Positions 8,466 through 19,579 of a DNA stretch of 64,000 nt are shown here, one piece after another. Under the pieces are notes generated by a model, which saw only the letters and a list, made by a program, of their open reading frames with translations, searched no databases and had not been told where the DNA came from. The translations under genes and the position numbers were made by a program. Source of the stretch: Nocardia cyriacigeorgica (GTDB taxonomy: Bacteria; Actinomycetota; Actinomycetes; Mycobacteriales; Mycobacteriaceae); the NCBI RefSeq assembly GCF_010858045.1, contig NZ_JAAGVC010000015.1, forward strand, positions 47,017 through 111,016. The letters are read 5' to 3'. Within the stretch, counting starts at the first letter, position 1, and the number at the start of each line of letters is the position of its first letter.

Positions 8466-10436
8466 ATGGCGATCTCCGAGGAGCAGGTCCAGCAGACGGC
8501 GCATTCGCTCATCGAATCCCGGCACCGCTCGAATTTCCCGCCGATCGACGACTATGCCTTCCTGTCGGACTGCGAAACCACCTGCCTGATCGCCAGCAAC
8601 GGCTCGGTCGAGTGGATGTGTGTGCCACGCCCGGATTCGCCGAGTGTGTTCGGTGCGATGCTCGATCGCAACGCAGGCCATTTCCGGATCGGCCCGTACG
8701 GACGCAATGTGCCGGCAGCGCGGCGCTATCTGCCGGGCGGCATCATCCTGGAAACCACCTGGCAGACCGCGACCGGCTGGCTGATCGTGCGCGACGCGCT
8801 GATACTCGGGCCGTGGCACAACAACTTTCAGCGCAGCAAGACCCACCGGCGCACGCCGATGGACTGGGACGCCGAGCACATGCTGCTGCGCACCGTGAAA
8901 TGCGTCAGCGGCATCGTCGAACTGGAGATGAGCTGCGAGCCCTCCTTCGACTACCACCGGGAGACGGCGCACTGGGAGTACACCGGCAAGGTGTACGAGG
9001 AGGCCACCGCGCAATGCGCCGCCGACCCGAGCGCGGGCCCGACGCTGGTGCTCACCACGGATCTGCGCCTGGGCATCGAGGGCCGGGAGGCGCGCGCCCG
9101 CACCCGGATGGAAGAGGGCGATCAGGTGTATGTGGCCTTGACCTGGTCGGAACTACCGGCGCCGCAGACCTTCGACGAAGCGGCGCAGAAGATGTGGACC
9201 ACCACCGAATGCTGGCGGCAATGGATCACGCTCGGCAAATTCCCCGACCATCCCTGGCGTAGCTACTTGCAGCGCAGCGCGCTCACGCTCAAAGGCCTGA
9301 CCTACGCGCCCACCGGTGCGCTGATGGCGGCGCCGACCACGTCGCTGCCGGAAACACCGGGCGGGGAACGCAATTGGGACTACCGCTACAGCTGGGTGCG
9401 GGATTCGACCTTCGCCCTGTGGGGCCTGTACACCCTCGGCCTCGACCGCGAGGCCGACGACTTCTTCGCCTTCCTCAACGACGCGACCACCGGCCCGGAC
9501 GGTGAACCCGTTCCGCTGCAGGTGCTCTACGGGATCGGCGGCGAACGCACACTCACCGAGACCACCCTCGACCACCTGTCCGGGTACGACTCGGCGCGAC
9601 CGGTGCGCATCGGCAACGGCGCCTATGCCCAGGATCAGCACGATATCTGGGGCACCATGCTCGATTCGGTGTATTTGCACGTCAAATCGCGCCAGCATGT
9701 GCCGGAGACATTGTGGCCGCTGCTGGAACGTCAAGTGGGAGCGGCGATCCGGCACTGGCGCGAACCCGATCGCGGCATCTGGGAGGTGCGCGGCGAGCCG
9801 CAGCATTTCACCTCCTCGAAGATCATGTGCTGGGTGGCGCTGGACCGCGGTGCGAAACTGGCCGAGCTGCACGGCGAGCTGGAGATCTCGGCCCGCTGGT
9901 ACGCCATCGCCGAGGAGATCAAAGACGATGTGCTCACCCACGGCGTCGACGCCGACGGCGTGCTCACCCAGACCTACGGCGGCAGCACTCTCGACGCTTC
10001 CCTGCTGCTGGCGGTGCTGACCCGTTTCCTGCCACCCGACGATCACCGCATCCGCGCCACCGTCCTCGCCATCGCCGACCGGCTCACCGAGAACGGCCTG
10101 GTGCTGCGCTACCGCACCGAAACCACCGACGACGGACTCTCCGGCACCGAGGGCACCTTCACCATCTGCTCGTTCTGGCTGGTGTCTGCGCTGGTGGAGA
10201 TCGGTGAACTACCGCGGGCCAGGCAGCTGTGCGAACGGCTGCTCGGCTACGCCAGCCCGCTGCGGCTCTACGCCGAGGAGATCGAACCGCACAGCGGCCG
10301 CCATCTCGGCAATTTCCCGCAGGCCTTCACCCATCTGGCGTTGATCAACGCGGTCACCCACATCATCCGCGCCGAGGAGGCGGGTGAGGCCGGACGGTTC
10401 CGGCCCGCGCATACCCCGGCCACCCAGCACGGGTAG
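8466..10436 (+). CDS. Glycoside hydrolase family 15 protein (trehalase-like)
   Basis: A 656-residue protein. The N-terminal beta-sandwich domain (DYAFLSDCETTCLIASNGSV) is followed by an (alpha/alpha)6 barrel. The conserved GERNWDYRYSWVRDSTFALWGL segment carries the catalytic acid region, and EGTFTICSFWLVSAL carries the second catalytic Glu region. Mycobacterial members such as Rv2402 are trehalases needing phosphate and magnesium, so trehalose is the likely substrate. The frame is open further upstream, but the ATG at 8466 fits the family start and has a nearby AGG. It is probably cytoplasmic, as no signal peptide is present. Confidence 0.88.
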   Translation: MAISEEQVQQTAHSLIESRHRSNFPPIDDYAFLSDCETTCLIASNGSVEWMCVPRPDSPSVFGAMLDRNAGHFRIGPYGRNVPAARRYLPGGIILETTWQTATGWLIVRDALILGPWHNNFQRSKTHRRTPMDWDAEHMLLRTVKCVSGIVELEMSCEPSFDYHRETAHWEYTGKVYEEATAQCAADPSAGPTLVLTTDLRLGIEGREARARTRMEEGDQVYVALTWSELPAPQTFDEAAQKMWTTTECWRQWITLGKFPDHPWRSYLQRSALTLKGLTYAPTGALMAAPTTSLPETPGGERNWDYRYSWVRDSTFALWGLYTLGLDREADDFFAFLNDATTGPDGEPVPLQVLYGIGGERTLTETTLDHLSGYDSARPVRIGNGAYAQDQHDIWGTMLDSVYLHVKSRQHVPETLWPLLERQVGAAIRHWREPDRGIWEVRGEPQHFTSSKIMCWVALDRGAKLAELHGELEISARWYAIAEEIKDDVLTHGVDADGVLTQTYGGSTLDASLLLAVLTRFLPPDDHRIRATVLAIADRLTENGLVLRYRTETTDDGLSGTEGTFTICSFWLVSALVEIGELPRARQLCERLLGYASPLRLYAEEIEPHSGRHLGNFPQAFTHLALINAVTHIIRAEEAGEAGRFRPAHTPATQHG

Positions 10437-10452
10437 CGGCTTGGTCGTCGCA

Positions 10453-10495
10453 CCGGCCGGGATGCCAGGTGGGATGCTTCTCCGGGCCCGGCCGG
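10453..10495. terminator. Inverted repeat between convergent genes
   Basis: CCGGCCGGG and CCCGGCCGG form a perfect 9-bp stem with a 25-nt loop in the 60-bp gap between the GH15 gene and the convergent GTPase gene. No U-run follows. It is a plausible bidirectional terminator. Confidence 0.4.
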
Positions 10496-10496
10496 C

Positions 10497-12302
10497 TCAG
10501 GCGGTGACCAAGGCGTCGGCGCGTTCGCGCACCGCGCGCAATGTCGCCATATCGGCGTCGATCCGGTCCAGCCGGTCACGCCCGCCCTCGCCGTATTTGG
10601 CGCCCGCCTCCTCGGCGACCCGCAACGCTTCGTCGGCGCTGCGCAGCACGTCGGTGGCGATCTCGGTGAAATGGTCGCGCAGCGCGCGTTGGGTCGCGCG
10701 CAGGCGATTGCGGGATTCCTTGCTCACCTGGAACACGACATCGTCCATCAGGCGGGCCACCGCCACCTTGGCCTCGGCCTGCCGCCGCTGCTTACGGGCC
10801 CGGCGGTCGTCCCACAGCGCGTTGATACCCAGCAGCACACCGGCGCCGGCCGAATACCAGTTCACCAGCGACATTCCGAGCAGGCTGGTGGCAAGACCGA
10901 CCATCAAGATGCCGCCGTAGGAACCGCGCAGGGCTGAAAGGAACTGCTGGGTGAGGCTGGTCTTCGCGCTTTCCAACGGCTCCAGCGGCGCCACCTGTTC
11001 GAGCACCTCACCAGGCTGCTCCAACCGCACCTCCGGTAGCTGCGGGGCACGATGATCGGCCGGGAATTTCGCCGCCACCTGCTCCGACAGCTCCACCGAT
11101 CGGTAGTGCGCCATCGCGAAGTTCTCCTCGACGGCCTCACAGATGCGGGCGTCCAGGTCGGCGCCGAATTCGTTCCAGCGCCGCGCCGGGTCGGTCTGGG
11201 CGATCTCGGCCTCCGCGTCGCGGACCAGGCTGCGCAGGCGGTGACGTAGATCGTGTTCGATATCGGCCATCAGCTCGGTACTGCCGTCGGCCAGGGTGAC
11301 CTGCCAGTTGGCGGTCCGTTGACGCAGCTGATCGGCCTCGTCGCGGGCGGCCGCCAGCTGTGCGGTGATCTCCGAGCGCCGACGTGGATCACGCAGGGTT
11401 TCCGCTTCGGTGCGCAGCGAAGCGGCCAGATGGTCGCAGACCAGCCGGATATCGCCCGCCGCCGCTTCGGTGGCCACCTCGTCGGCGCGGTTGACGATGA
11501 AATCGCGCAGATGATCGACCAGCTGCGGCACACCGGATTCGATATCGCGCTGGTAGTTGCCCACCAATCCGGCCTGCCGATGCATCTCCGCCGATACCGG
11601 GGCGACCGCGAAACCGAGGCCGGCGGCGTCGAGCAGATCCCGGTTGCGCTGCTGAGTATGTGCCCAATGCGAGTGCACGTCGATCTTGTTCAGCACGCAG
11701 ACCACGGTCGGGCAGATCTGCTGGATGCGCTGCAGATGGCTGATCTGGTCGGGTGTCAGCTCGGCGGCGGCGTCACCGACGTAGAGCACGGCGTCGGCGG
11801 CGGCGATCATCGACCAGGTGGTGTTGTCCTCACGGGCCGCGCCCGGCGCGTCCATCAGCACCACGCCCTCGGCCAGCAGCGGGCTCGGCTGGGTGAACTC
11901 GGCCCGGATGACGCCCTTGGCATTGAGTGCGGGCGCCGGATCGAGCGGGTCGACCGGCTGACGTTCGATCCGGCCGCCACCCAGCGACCGCACCAGGGTG
12001 GCCGTCGGCTCCGGGCCGTGCTCGATGATGACGGGAACGCTGATCGGGCTGTCGGTGGCGCTGATCTTCGCCCCGACGAGGGCGTTGACCAGGCTACTCA
12101 TCCCGCTCTTCGGGTCACCGACCACCACGAGCCGCACCCGTGGATCGCTCACCCTGCCCCGGACCATGCTCAGCCGGCCGCCGAGATCGTCACGGCCGGC
12201 GGACCGGGTCAGCTCCCGCAGTTCGTCGATGATCCGGATGAGCGGGGCCATGGCGTCCGGATGTTTCACGGTCGCGGCCTCGAGTCCGGCTGCGGCAGAC
12301 AA
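10497..12302 (-). CDS. Dynamin-like GTPase, IniA-type
   Basis: A 601-residue protein. The GTPase domain (about 50-280) shows DAPG (G3) and NKID (G4). The P-loop is GDPKSGMSS (62-70), with Met68 where the invariant Lys is expected. A helical stalk follows. Two hydrophobic segments near GILMVGLATSLLGMSLVNWYSAGAGVLLGINAL (about 465-497) would insert into membrane, and a coiled-coil C-terminus completes the dynamin plan. Mycobacterial IniA/IniC remodel membranes and respond to cell-wall drugs. The start is TTG, justified by AAGGAG 5 nt upstream. It lies 105 nt after a repetitive protein, as in iniBA. Confidence 0.85.
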   Translation of the reverse strand: MSAAAGLEAATVKHPDAMAPLIRIIDELRELTRSAGRDDLGGRLSMVRGRVSDPRVRLVVVGDPKSGMSSLVNALVGAKISATDSPISVPVIIEHGPEPTATLVRSLGGGRIERQPVDPLDPAPALNAKGVIRAEFTQPSPLLAEGVVLMDAPGAAREDNTTWSMIAAADAVLYVGDAAAELTPDQISHLQRIQQICPTVVCVLNKIDVHSHWAHTQQRNRDLLDAAGLGFAVAPVSAEMHRQAGLVGNYQRDIESGVPQLVDHLRDFIVNRADEVATEAAAGDIRLVCDHLAASLRTEAETLRDPRRRSEITAQLAAARDEADQLRQRTANWQVTLADGSTELMADIEHDLRHRLRSLVRDAEAEIAQTDPARRWNEFGADLDARICEAVEENFAMAHYRSVELSEQVAAKFPADHRAPQLPEVRLEQPGEVLEQVAPLEPLESAKTSLTQQFLSALRGSYGGILMVGLATSLLGMSLVNWYSAGAGVLLGINALWDDRRARKQRRQAEAKVAVARLMDDVVFQVSKESRNRLRATQRALRDHFTEIATDVLRSADEALRVAEEAGAKYGEGGRDRLDRIDADMATLRAVRERADALVTA

Positions 12303-12407
12303 CCCTGCTCCTTACTATCGTCGCTGTCGTCGAATCTCTCGCACGCTGTCGGCTCTCATTCGATCATGGCGCCCGCGAGCGCCGTCAACCCGTCCCGCTT
12401 CGCCCGG

Positions 12408-14723
12408 TCACATCATCGCGGGGTCCACGTGCGCGACCACATGGTGGGTCTGCGCCATGGCGGACTCCGGCAGCAGGGCGCCGCTGAGCTCACCACCGGC
12501 CAGACCGTAGGGGCTGTGATCGGCGAACGAGGCCACCGCGAGCAATGCCGGATCATGCGAACCGGAGTCGTAGTCGGCGATCGGCTTGACGCCGACCTGC
12601 GGTTTCATCGTCGGAGCCGGGTTGTTCGGCTGGATGTCCACGGTCGGCGCCTGGGTGGGCGGATCGTAGGTCGGTGCCGTAGGCCGAGGGGCGCTCACCG
12701 TCGGAACATCGGCGGTGGGCACGTCCGCGGTGGGGACATCGGCGGTGGGCACGTCGGCGGTGGGCCGGTCCACCGTCGAGGGCAGATCCGCCGTGGTCGG
12801 GGTGTCGACCGTCGGCTGCGGCCGAGTGCTCGGCTCCGGAGCGTCGGTGGTCTGCGGGCGGGTGGTGGCGCCGCCGGTGCTTCCGGGCGTGGTGACGTCG
12901 TCGTCCGGATCCGACGTGGACGGGCGGGTGCTCGGCTGGCTGCCGCTCGCGCCCGGGGTCTTGGTGATCGGATCGTCGGAGGTCGAGCTACCTGGCCGGG
13001 TGGTGACGCTCGCGCCAGGCAGCTTGGTCACGCTCACATCGGGCGTGGAGGTGCTCGGGTCCGGCGAGGTGGTCTTGCCAGGCGTGGTCGGGGTCGGCAG
13101 CGTCGAGGTGACCGTGGTCGTCCCGCCAGGGGTGGTGCCGGGTGTCATCTGGGTCGGATCGTCGATTCCGGTGCCCGGCGGCGTCGGCCGCTCGGCGGGC
13201 ACCGAGCGTTCGAAGATCGCCGGGACCGCCGCTGCGGGGGCGGTGAGCGGGGACGGGCCCGGCGGCGGCGCGATCACATTCGCGATCGGTGACGTCGCGG
13301 CGTCGGGCTGGATGGTGGTTTGCAGTGGCGTCGCCACCACCGGCTGGGCTACCGCTGCCGGGGCGACGGCCGCGGGGGCGGGCGCCGGAACCGGGGCGAT
13401 CGCGGCCGGCGCGACGGAGGCGGCGGGTGCGACCGGCGCGGGCGCGGGAGCGGGCGCCACGGGAGAGACCGGGGCCGCGGCGGCAGGAGCCGAATGCGGG
13501 GCGGCCGTCGCCGAATGCGTGGCTCCGTGCGACGCCGACTGCGCGGCCGAAGCGCCGGTCGCGGCCGAACCCGCACCGCCGGCGTGCGGCATGGTGACAC
13601 CGCCGACCAGGCCCTGATGCGCGCCGCCCGGCTCCCCTGCCTCGGCAGCGGAACGCGAACCGTCCGGTACCCGGATACCGTCGGCCAGCCAGTCGGTGTA
13701 CTGGTCGAGCTCATCGCCGACGTTGCCGATGCCGAAGTCGACCTTCATCGCGGTGTTCAGGTAGATGCCGTCCGCACCGATGCCGAAGTCGACGCTCAGC
13801 TCGGTGCCGAGGAACACCCCGAGATTGTCGCCGTTGCCGATACCGTCGAACGGGTCGCCCGCGCTGGGCGCCCCGGGAGCGGCGGCGTCCGGCTGGGCCA
13901 CGGGCGAGGCGCCCGGCAGCCCGAAGGGGTTGGAGCCGGGGGCGACGAAGCCATTGGTGCCGGGCAGCCCGAAGCCGTGCCCGGCCTGGCCGAGCCCGTG
14001 CCCTGGCAGGCCGAAGCCCTGCCCACCGGGCTCCGCGAGCTCGTCCCCGCCGGTGCCAGGCAGTCCGAATCCGTTCGATGGCCCACCGGTCCCCGGGATT
14101 CCACCAAGACCTGGCACGCCCTCGGACGTCGAACCGGGCAGACCACCGAGACCGGGGACGCCCTCGCCGGAGGCGCCGGGAATGCCACCGAGCCCGGGCA
14201 CGCCGTCACCGCCGGCGCCGGGGATGCCACCGAGCCCAGGAACGCCCTCACCGCTCGAACCGGGCACGCGCATACCGTCGGAACCGTTGCCGGGCAACGA
14301 CGGCAGTCCCAAACCCGCGTCGGTACCGCCGCCCGCGCCGCCGCTGCCGACACCGCCGTCCAGCCGGGGCAGCGGCATGGTGACCCACGGGTCGGCCCCG
14401 GGATCGTCGACCGCGGGCCCCTGATCGGCGACCGGAGTCTGGGTGTACTCGCCGGGAGCGGGATCCGGGAAGGTGAGCACCGGGCTCGGAACATCGGGAT
14501 CGGGATCACTGTTGCGGGCCCAGCCGGCATTCCAGCTGTCCAGGTGGTGTTCGTTGCCCGGCTGAGCCGGAACTCCACCGCCGTTGGCGGCCACCAGTGC
14601 GCCGCCGGTGACGTATGCGCCGCCCCTTGCTACCCGCGCGACACCACTCGCTACACGGTAGGCAGTGTCGCCGCCACGCTCGTCGGCATCGAAATCGCCG
14701 TCGAAGGGCAGGTCACGCGTCAT
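12408..14723 (-). CDS. Repetitive Gly/Pro/Ala-rich protein upstream of the dynamin-like GTPase
   Basis: A 771-residue low-complexity protein. The N-terminus (1-80) holds a short hydrophobic Gly/Ala stretch. Residues about 158-213 hold four 14-residue repeats built on GVPGLGGIPG. Later come FGLPG repeats, a DFGIG-containing segment (about 310-345), an Ala/Pro stretch (about 385-510), and a Thr/Ser/Pro-rich part ending in four TADVP units. A distinct C-terminus (DYDSGSHDPALLAVASFADHSPYGLAGGEL) closes it. By position and composition it parallels mycobacterial iniB, but the IniB N-terminal domain was not recognised, so homology is uncertain. An adhesive or wall-spanning role is a guess. GGAG lies 8 nt before the ATG. 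Confidence 0.7.
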   Translation of the reverse strand: MTRDLPFDGDFDADERGGDTAYRVASGVARVARGGAYVTGGALVAANGGGVPAQPGNEHHLDSWNAGWARNSDPDPDVPSPVLTFPDPAPGEYTQTPVADQGPAVDDPGADPWVTMPLPRLDGGVGSGGAGGGTDAGLGLPSLPGNGSDGMRVPGSSGEGVPGLGGIPGAGGDGVPGLGGIPGASGEGVPGLGGLPGSTSEGVPGLGGIPGTGGPSNGFGLPGTGGDELAEPGGQGFGLPGHGLGQAGHGFGLPGTNGFVAPGSNPFGLPGASPVAQPDAAAPGAPSAGDPFDGIGNGDNLGVFLGTELSVDFGIGADGIYLNTAMKVDFGIGNVGDELDQYTDWLADGIRVPDGSRSAAEAGEPGGAHQGLVGGVTMPHAGGAGSAATGASAAQSASHGATHSATAAPHSAPAAAAPVSPVAPAPAPAPVAPAASVAPAAIAPVPAPAPAAVAPAAVAQPVVATPLQTTIQPDAATSPIANVIAPPPGPSPLTAPAAAVPAIFERSVPAERPTPPGTGIDDPTQMTPGTTPGGTTTVTSTLPTPTTPGKTTSPDPSTSTPDVSVTKLPGASVTTRPGSSTSDDPITKTPGASGSQPSTRPSTSDPDDDVTTPGSTGGATTRPQTTDAPEPSTRPQPTVDTPTTADLPSTVDRPTADVPTADVPTADVPTADVPTVSAPRPTAPTYDPPTQAPTVDIQPNNPAPTMKPQVGVKPIADYDSGSHDPALLAVASFADHSPYGLAGGELSGALLPESAMAQTHHVVAHVDPAMM
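12706..12765. repeat. Four 15-bp tandem repeats (TADVP units)
   Basis: Four near-identical 15-bp units (consensus acrtcsgcggtgggs) lie in frame and encode TADVP repeats near the C-terminus of the repetitive protein. The copy number may vary between strains. Confidence 0.9.
14085..14252. repeat. Four 42-bp tandem repeats (GVPGLGGIPG units)
   Basis: Four in-frame 42-bp units encode 14-residue repeats of the form xxGVPGLGGxPGxx. They are diverged at the third codon position, so they are old coding repeats rather than a recent expansion. Confidence 0.85.
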
Positions 14724-14733
14724 ACGACAACTC

Positions 14734-14782
14734 CACTCTCGGGTCTTCCAGCATCCTCACCACGCCGGACCGACCGAGAGTG
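14734..14782. promoter_or_regulatory. 9-bp inverted repeat ahead of the repetitive-protein gene
   Basis: CACTCTCGG (14734-14742) and CCGAGAGTG (14774-14782) are perfect complements separated by 31 bp, beginning 11 bp upstream of the ATG. They could be paired operator half-sites or a 5'-UTR hairpin. The rest of the 223-bp gap (14783-14946) is unusually AT-rich in places (e.g. around gaaaaagttaacaac), but no definite promoter was found. Confidence 0.4.
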
Positions 14783-14946
14783 AAGATCAGGTACCACCAT
14801 ATTTGTGCAGAACCCAGCTGTCACATCCTCCGGGACGCTGAAAAAGTTAACAACGCCACGCGAATTGCTCCAGCCCCCAGTTACCGGGTGGCGACGCCGG
14901 CACCGGCCGACGCGCCATTATCCCTGAACAGACCCGAGATCGCGCG

Positions 14947-16812
<1,866 letters not shown>

Positions 16813-16986
16813 TCCACTCCTCATTCGGGTATCGGCGAACTGCGCTCCATCGTCCCATGGGTAGGGGCAGGCACCCTCCGCTGGCCCGTGCATTGCCGCA
16901 ATTACCGGCGGCCACACGATGATCGGGGGCCCGCGGACCGCTTCGGTGCGGATGTGATCGCGGCGGCTCGCCGTTATATTCCAGTG

Positions 16987-17568
16987 ATGGCCCGCAGTTG
17001 GAACTCTCTCGGCAAGCAGCTCGGCCTCATCGCGAAGGAGCAGGGTCCCAAGATCGTCAAGTCGCAGGCGCCGAAGCTGGTCGGCAAATTGCAGCGCTCC
17101 AGCCTGCTGGAGCGGGCAGTCGGATCGCTGGCGCCACCGCGCAAAGCCGCCGCCGTGCCGGTTCGCCCGGCCGCCTCCACCCCCGTGCCCACCGCCGAGC
17201 GCGCCCGCCACATCGTCTACGCCCCGCACCTGGACGGGCGGGCCGACCCGGGCGAGATCGTGTGGACCTGGGTGCCGTTCGAGGAAGACCCGGCCAATGG
17301 CAAGGACCGGCCGGTGCTCGTGGTCGGCCGCGACCGCCGCACCCTGCTCGGGCTGATGCTGTCGTCGAATCCGGTGCGCGCCCACGATCGCAACTGGGTC
17401 GGGATCGGCAGCGGCAGCTGGGACCACGACGGCCGTCCGAGCTGGGTCCGCCTCGACCGGGTGCTCGATGTTCCGGAAGCTGGCATCCGCCGCGAGGGCG
17501 CCATCCTGCCGCGCAAGACCTTCGATGTGATCGCGCACCGGCTGGTCATCGAATACAACTGGAGCTGA
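16987..17568 (+). CDS. PemK/MazF-fold protein next to lepA
   Basis: A 193-residue protein. The first 70 residues are basic, Ala/Pro-rich and probably disordered. The C-terminal domain (about 80-193) has the PemK/MazF pattern [28 protein letters not shown]. MazF-type proteins are RNA-cleaving toxins, but no antitoxin gene accompanies this one, and orthologues such as Rv2405 are stable neighbours of lepA. It may be a housekeeping derivative of the fold. The ATG at 16987 directly follows an alternative GTG. Confidence 0.8.
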   Translation: MARSWNSLGKQLGLIAKEQGPKIVKSQAPKLVGKLQRSSLLERAVGSLAPPRKAAAVPVRPAASTPVPTAERARHIVYAPHLDGRADPGEIVWTWVPFEEDPANGKDRPVLVVGRDRRTLLGLMLSSNPVRAHDRNWVGIGSGSWDHDGRPSWVRLDRVLDVPEAGIRREGAILPRKTFDVIAHRLVIEYNWS

Positions 17569-17573
17569 ACGAC

Positions 17574-17612
17574 GGCAGCCCCCGCGCCGATCCGGTCGAC
17601 GCGGGGGCTGCC
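17574..17612. terminator. Strong bidirectional terminator hairpin
   Basis: A perfect 13-bp stem (GGCAGCCCCCGCG with its complement) and a 13-nt loop start 5 nt after the PemK-like stop and end 12 nt before the convergent aqpZ stop. It would serve both transcripts. Confidence 0.75.
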
Positions 17613-17623
17613 GATTGCGGGGA

Positions 17624-18412
17624 TCAGCTGATCATCTCGCGGGACCGGCCGAACAGCATGCCGTAGATCAGGGCGCCGAGGCAGCCGCCGATCAGCGGAA
17701 AGACCACGAAGGCCCAGGACTGGGCCATCGCGCCATCCTGATAGGGCGCGACACCGAGGCTGCGGGCCGGATTGACGGAGGTGTTGTCGACCGGGATGGA
17801 GATCAGGTGGATGACCGCCAGCGTCACACCGATCGACAATCCGGCCAGCGGGACATCGGAGATCTGATCGGTGGAGGCCAGCACCACGAACACCAGCAGC
17901 GCCGTCAACATCACCTCGACGATGATCATGGCCGCCATGCCGTAACCGTCCTGGATCACCACCTGCCCGAGCGGGCCGGTCTGCGCGGACGGACTGTGCT
18001 CACCCCAGCCGTTGGCACCGAGCCCGTCGACCGAGCGGTCGTAGGACGGCAGATTCTTCGCGATGGCGAACAGCACAAGGCCGGACAGGAACGCGCCGAT
18101 CAGCTGGGCGATGACGTAGCCGACCGCGCTCACCGTGGACAACCGGCCCATCAGCAGCTGACCGATCGTCACCGCCGGGTTCACGTGGCACCCGGAGATC
18201 GGGCCGATGGCGTAGACGAGGAACATCAGGGTGAGACCGAAGGCCAGCGCCACCCCGAGCGCACCGACTTTATCGCCGGCCAGAACCGCGGTACCGACAC
18301 CGCCCATGACCAGAATGAAGGTGCCGAGCGCCTCCGCGGCCCATTTCTTGGGCTCGGGTATCGGCTTCAGCTCGGCGGCTTCCTCGACGACTTCCTGCGC
18401 AGTAGGTGACAT
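17624..18412 (-). CDS. aqpZ: Aquaporin Z
   Basis: A 262-residue water channel with six membrane helices and two NPA boxes, in HVNPAVT and SVNPARS. The second half reads [18 protein letters not shown], giving the His, Thr and Arg of the narrow AqpZ selectivity filter, so water rather than glycerol is expected. A 22-residue acidic cytoplasmic N-terminus and an unusually long loop after helix 3 (about 125-155) are present. The ATG at 18412 has GGAAGG upstream; an extended frame before it is rejected. It is monocistronic, ending at a strong terminator. Confidence 0.92.
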   Translation of the reverse strand: MSPTAQEVVEEAAELKPIPEPKKWAAEALGTFILVMGGVGTAVLAGDKVGALGVALAFGLTLMFLVYAIGPISGCHVNPAVTIGQLLMGRLSTVSAVGYVIAQLIGAFLSGLVLFAIAKNLPSYDRSVDGLGANGWGEHSPSAQTGPLGQVVIQDGYGMAAMIIVEVMLTALLVFVVLASTDQISDVPLAGLSIGVTLAVIHLISIPVDNTSVNPARSLGVAPYQDGAMAQSWAFVVFPLIGGCLGALIYGMLFGRSREMIS

Positions 18413-18669
18413 GGCATCCGCCTTCCGAGAGGATCGTCCCCGCCACGGCGGAGAACACACCGGGTAGTCCTGGGTCCTGCTGGAAAAACTGGTACGGCCG
18501 AAGTGAAACGGAACGTTACGCGAGGTAATCGACCTGCACAATGATTTCGCGGATGGTTCGGTGCGGTGTCGATGCGGGTCGGCCGCGCTGAGCCCGCGCC
18601 TGCCGCGTTGCCGGTACCCGCAAACCGCCTTGCCCGCGCCCGCGTACCCGGCCTCGGCTCGGGGACCGA

Positions 18670-18699
18670 TTTCGTGTGCCGCGAGCGTGCTGGTACCCT
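18670..18699 (+). promoter_or_regulatory. Probable rpsT promoter in the aqpZ-rpsT gap
   Basis: In the 396-bp divergent gap 18413-18808, an extended -10 TGGTACCCT (TACCCT at 18694-18699) follows a weak -35 TTTCGT (18670-18675) at 18 bp. The leader to the rpsT start would be about 105 nt, long enough for S20 feedback control. The aqpZ-side promoter was not identified. Confidence 0.4.
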
Positions 18700-18808
18700 C
18701 GATCTTCGGCGCAGCGTTACCGATGCCCGGCGTAATCGCAGGGCGCGATGCGCGCTACCAGACTTCAGAGACATCCATCAGCGACAAAGGAAACCAGAGG
18801 ATACAGGC

Positions 18809-19069
18809 GTGGCCAACATCAAGTCCCAGATGAAGCGGATCCGGACCAACGAGGAAGCGCGTCAGCGCAACCAGTCGGTGAAGTCCGCGCTGCGCACCGC
18901 CATCCGTAGCTTCCGCGAAGCCGCTGCCGCCGGCGACAAGGATGCCGCCGCCGAGCGTCTGCGCTTCGTGAGCCGCAAGCTCGACAAGGCCGCCTCGAAG
19001 GGCGTCATCCACGCCAACCAGGCCGCCAACAAGAAGTCGGCCCTCTCGCTGGCCTTCAACAAGCTCTGA
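18809..19069 (+). CDS. rpsT: 30S ribosomal protein S20
   Basis: An 86-residue, Lys/Arg/Ala-rich helical protein ([20 protein letters not shown]...) that binds 16S rRNA early in 30S assembly. The start is GTG at 18809 with AGAGGA upstream, which removes an in-frame extension. It is monocistronic and is followed by a strong terminator. In M. tuberculosis rpsT (Rv2412) is also divergent from holA, as here in a broader sense. Confidence 0.96.
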   Translation: MANIKSQMKRIRTNEEARQRNQSVKSALRTAIRSFREAAAAGDKDAAAERLRFVSRKLDKAASKGVIHANQAANKKSALSLAFNKL

Positions 19070-19105
19070 TCCACCCGGTACCGCTCGGTACCGTCTCGAC
19101 GCTCC

Positions 19106-19141
19106 AGCCGCCGCGGCCACGACGACCGCGGCGGCTTTCGC
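19106..19141 (+). terminator. rpsT intrinsic terminator
   Basis: A perfect 11-bp stem AGCCGCCGCGG/CCGCGGCGGCT with a 9-nt loop, followed by TTTC, 36 nt past the rpsT stop. Confidence 0.85.
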
Positions 19142-19204
19142 TGTCTGCCCGGCGCGCCCCCAGCGGTCGCGCTGCTGTCGGCCGGCTGCCGTACGATTCG
19201 CCCC

Positions 19205-19450
19205 ATGGTGACCCTGTATGCGAATCAGACCGTGGTGCGTGCCGAGGATCTCCCGGAGGTGATCCGCGCCGCCGAGGTGCTCAATATCGGGGTGAAGATC
19301 GAGAACGTGGCCGTCCCGCTCGGTGACGACACCTACTCGATGGAATGGATCGTCACCCGCGAGGAGGAGGCGCCCGCCTACGAGGAGTGGGACGGCCGCT
19401 ACGAGGAATCCGACGACGAAGAACCGGCCGAGCTCACCGCCGTCGACTAG
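19205..19450 (+). CDS. Small acidic protein of unknown function
   Basis: An 81-residue protein. The first 55 residues look like a compact alpha/beta fold (VTLYANQTVVRAEDLPEVIRAAEVLNIGVKIENVAVPL). The last 30 are a Glu/Asp-rich tail. The ATG is at 19205, 5 nt inside a short leader with no strong ribosome site. Codon use matches the neighbours, and a clean terminator follows at 19474-19500, so it is likely a real single-gene unit. No family was recognised. Confidence 0.65.
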   Translation: MVTLYANQTVVRAEDLPEVIRAAEVLNIGVKIENVAVPLGDDTYSMEWIVTREEEAPAYEEWDGRYEESDDEEPAELTAVD

Positions 19451-19473
19451 CGCGAACCCGCCAGACCCTCCCC

Positions 19474-19500
19474 CGGCCCGCTGCCTCGTGCAGCGGGCCG
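19474..19500 (+). terminator. Terminator after the small acidic gene
   Basis: A perfect 11-bp stem CGGCCCGCTGC/GCAGCGGGCCG with the loop CTCGT. It also faces the convergent regulator gene, whose stop is at 19580. Confidence 0.75.
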
Positions 19501-19579
19501 ATCATCAGCGCCGCCGAGAACGCCGGCCACCACCCGGAGCGCCGGTTGGACCGCCGCGCTCGAGACACCTGCGTCCACT

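Noticed and set aside
14085..14252. Regular repeats, possible CRISPR-like array
   Set aside because: Units are contiguous, in frame and encode protein repeats; there are no unique spacers.
16987..17568. Active MazF-type toxin with antitoxin
   Set aside because: No antitoxin-like gene is adjacent and the gene is a stable lepA neighbour in mycobacteria.
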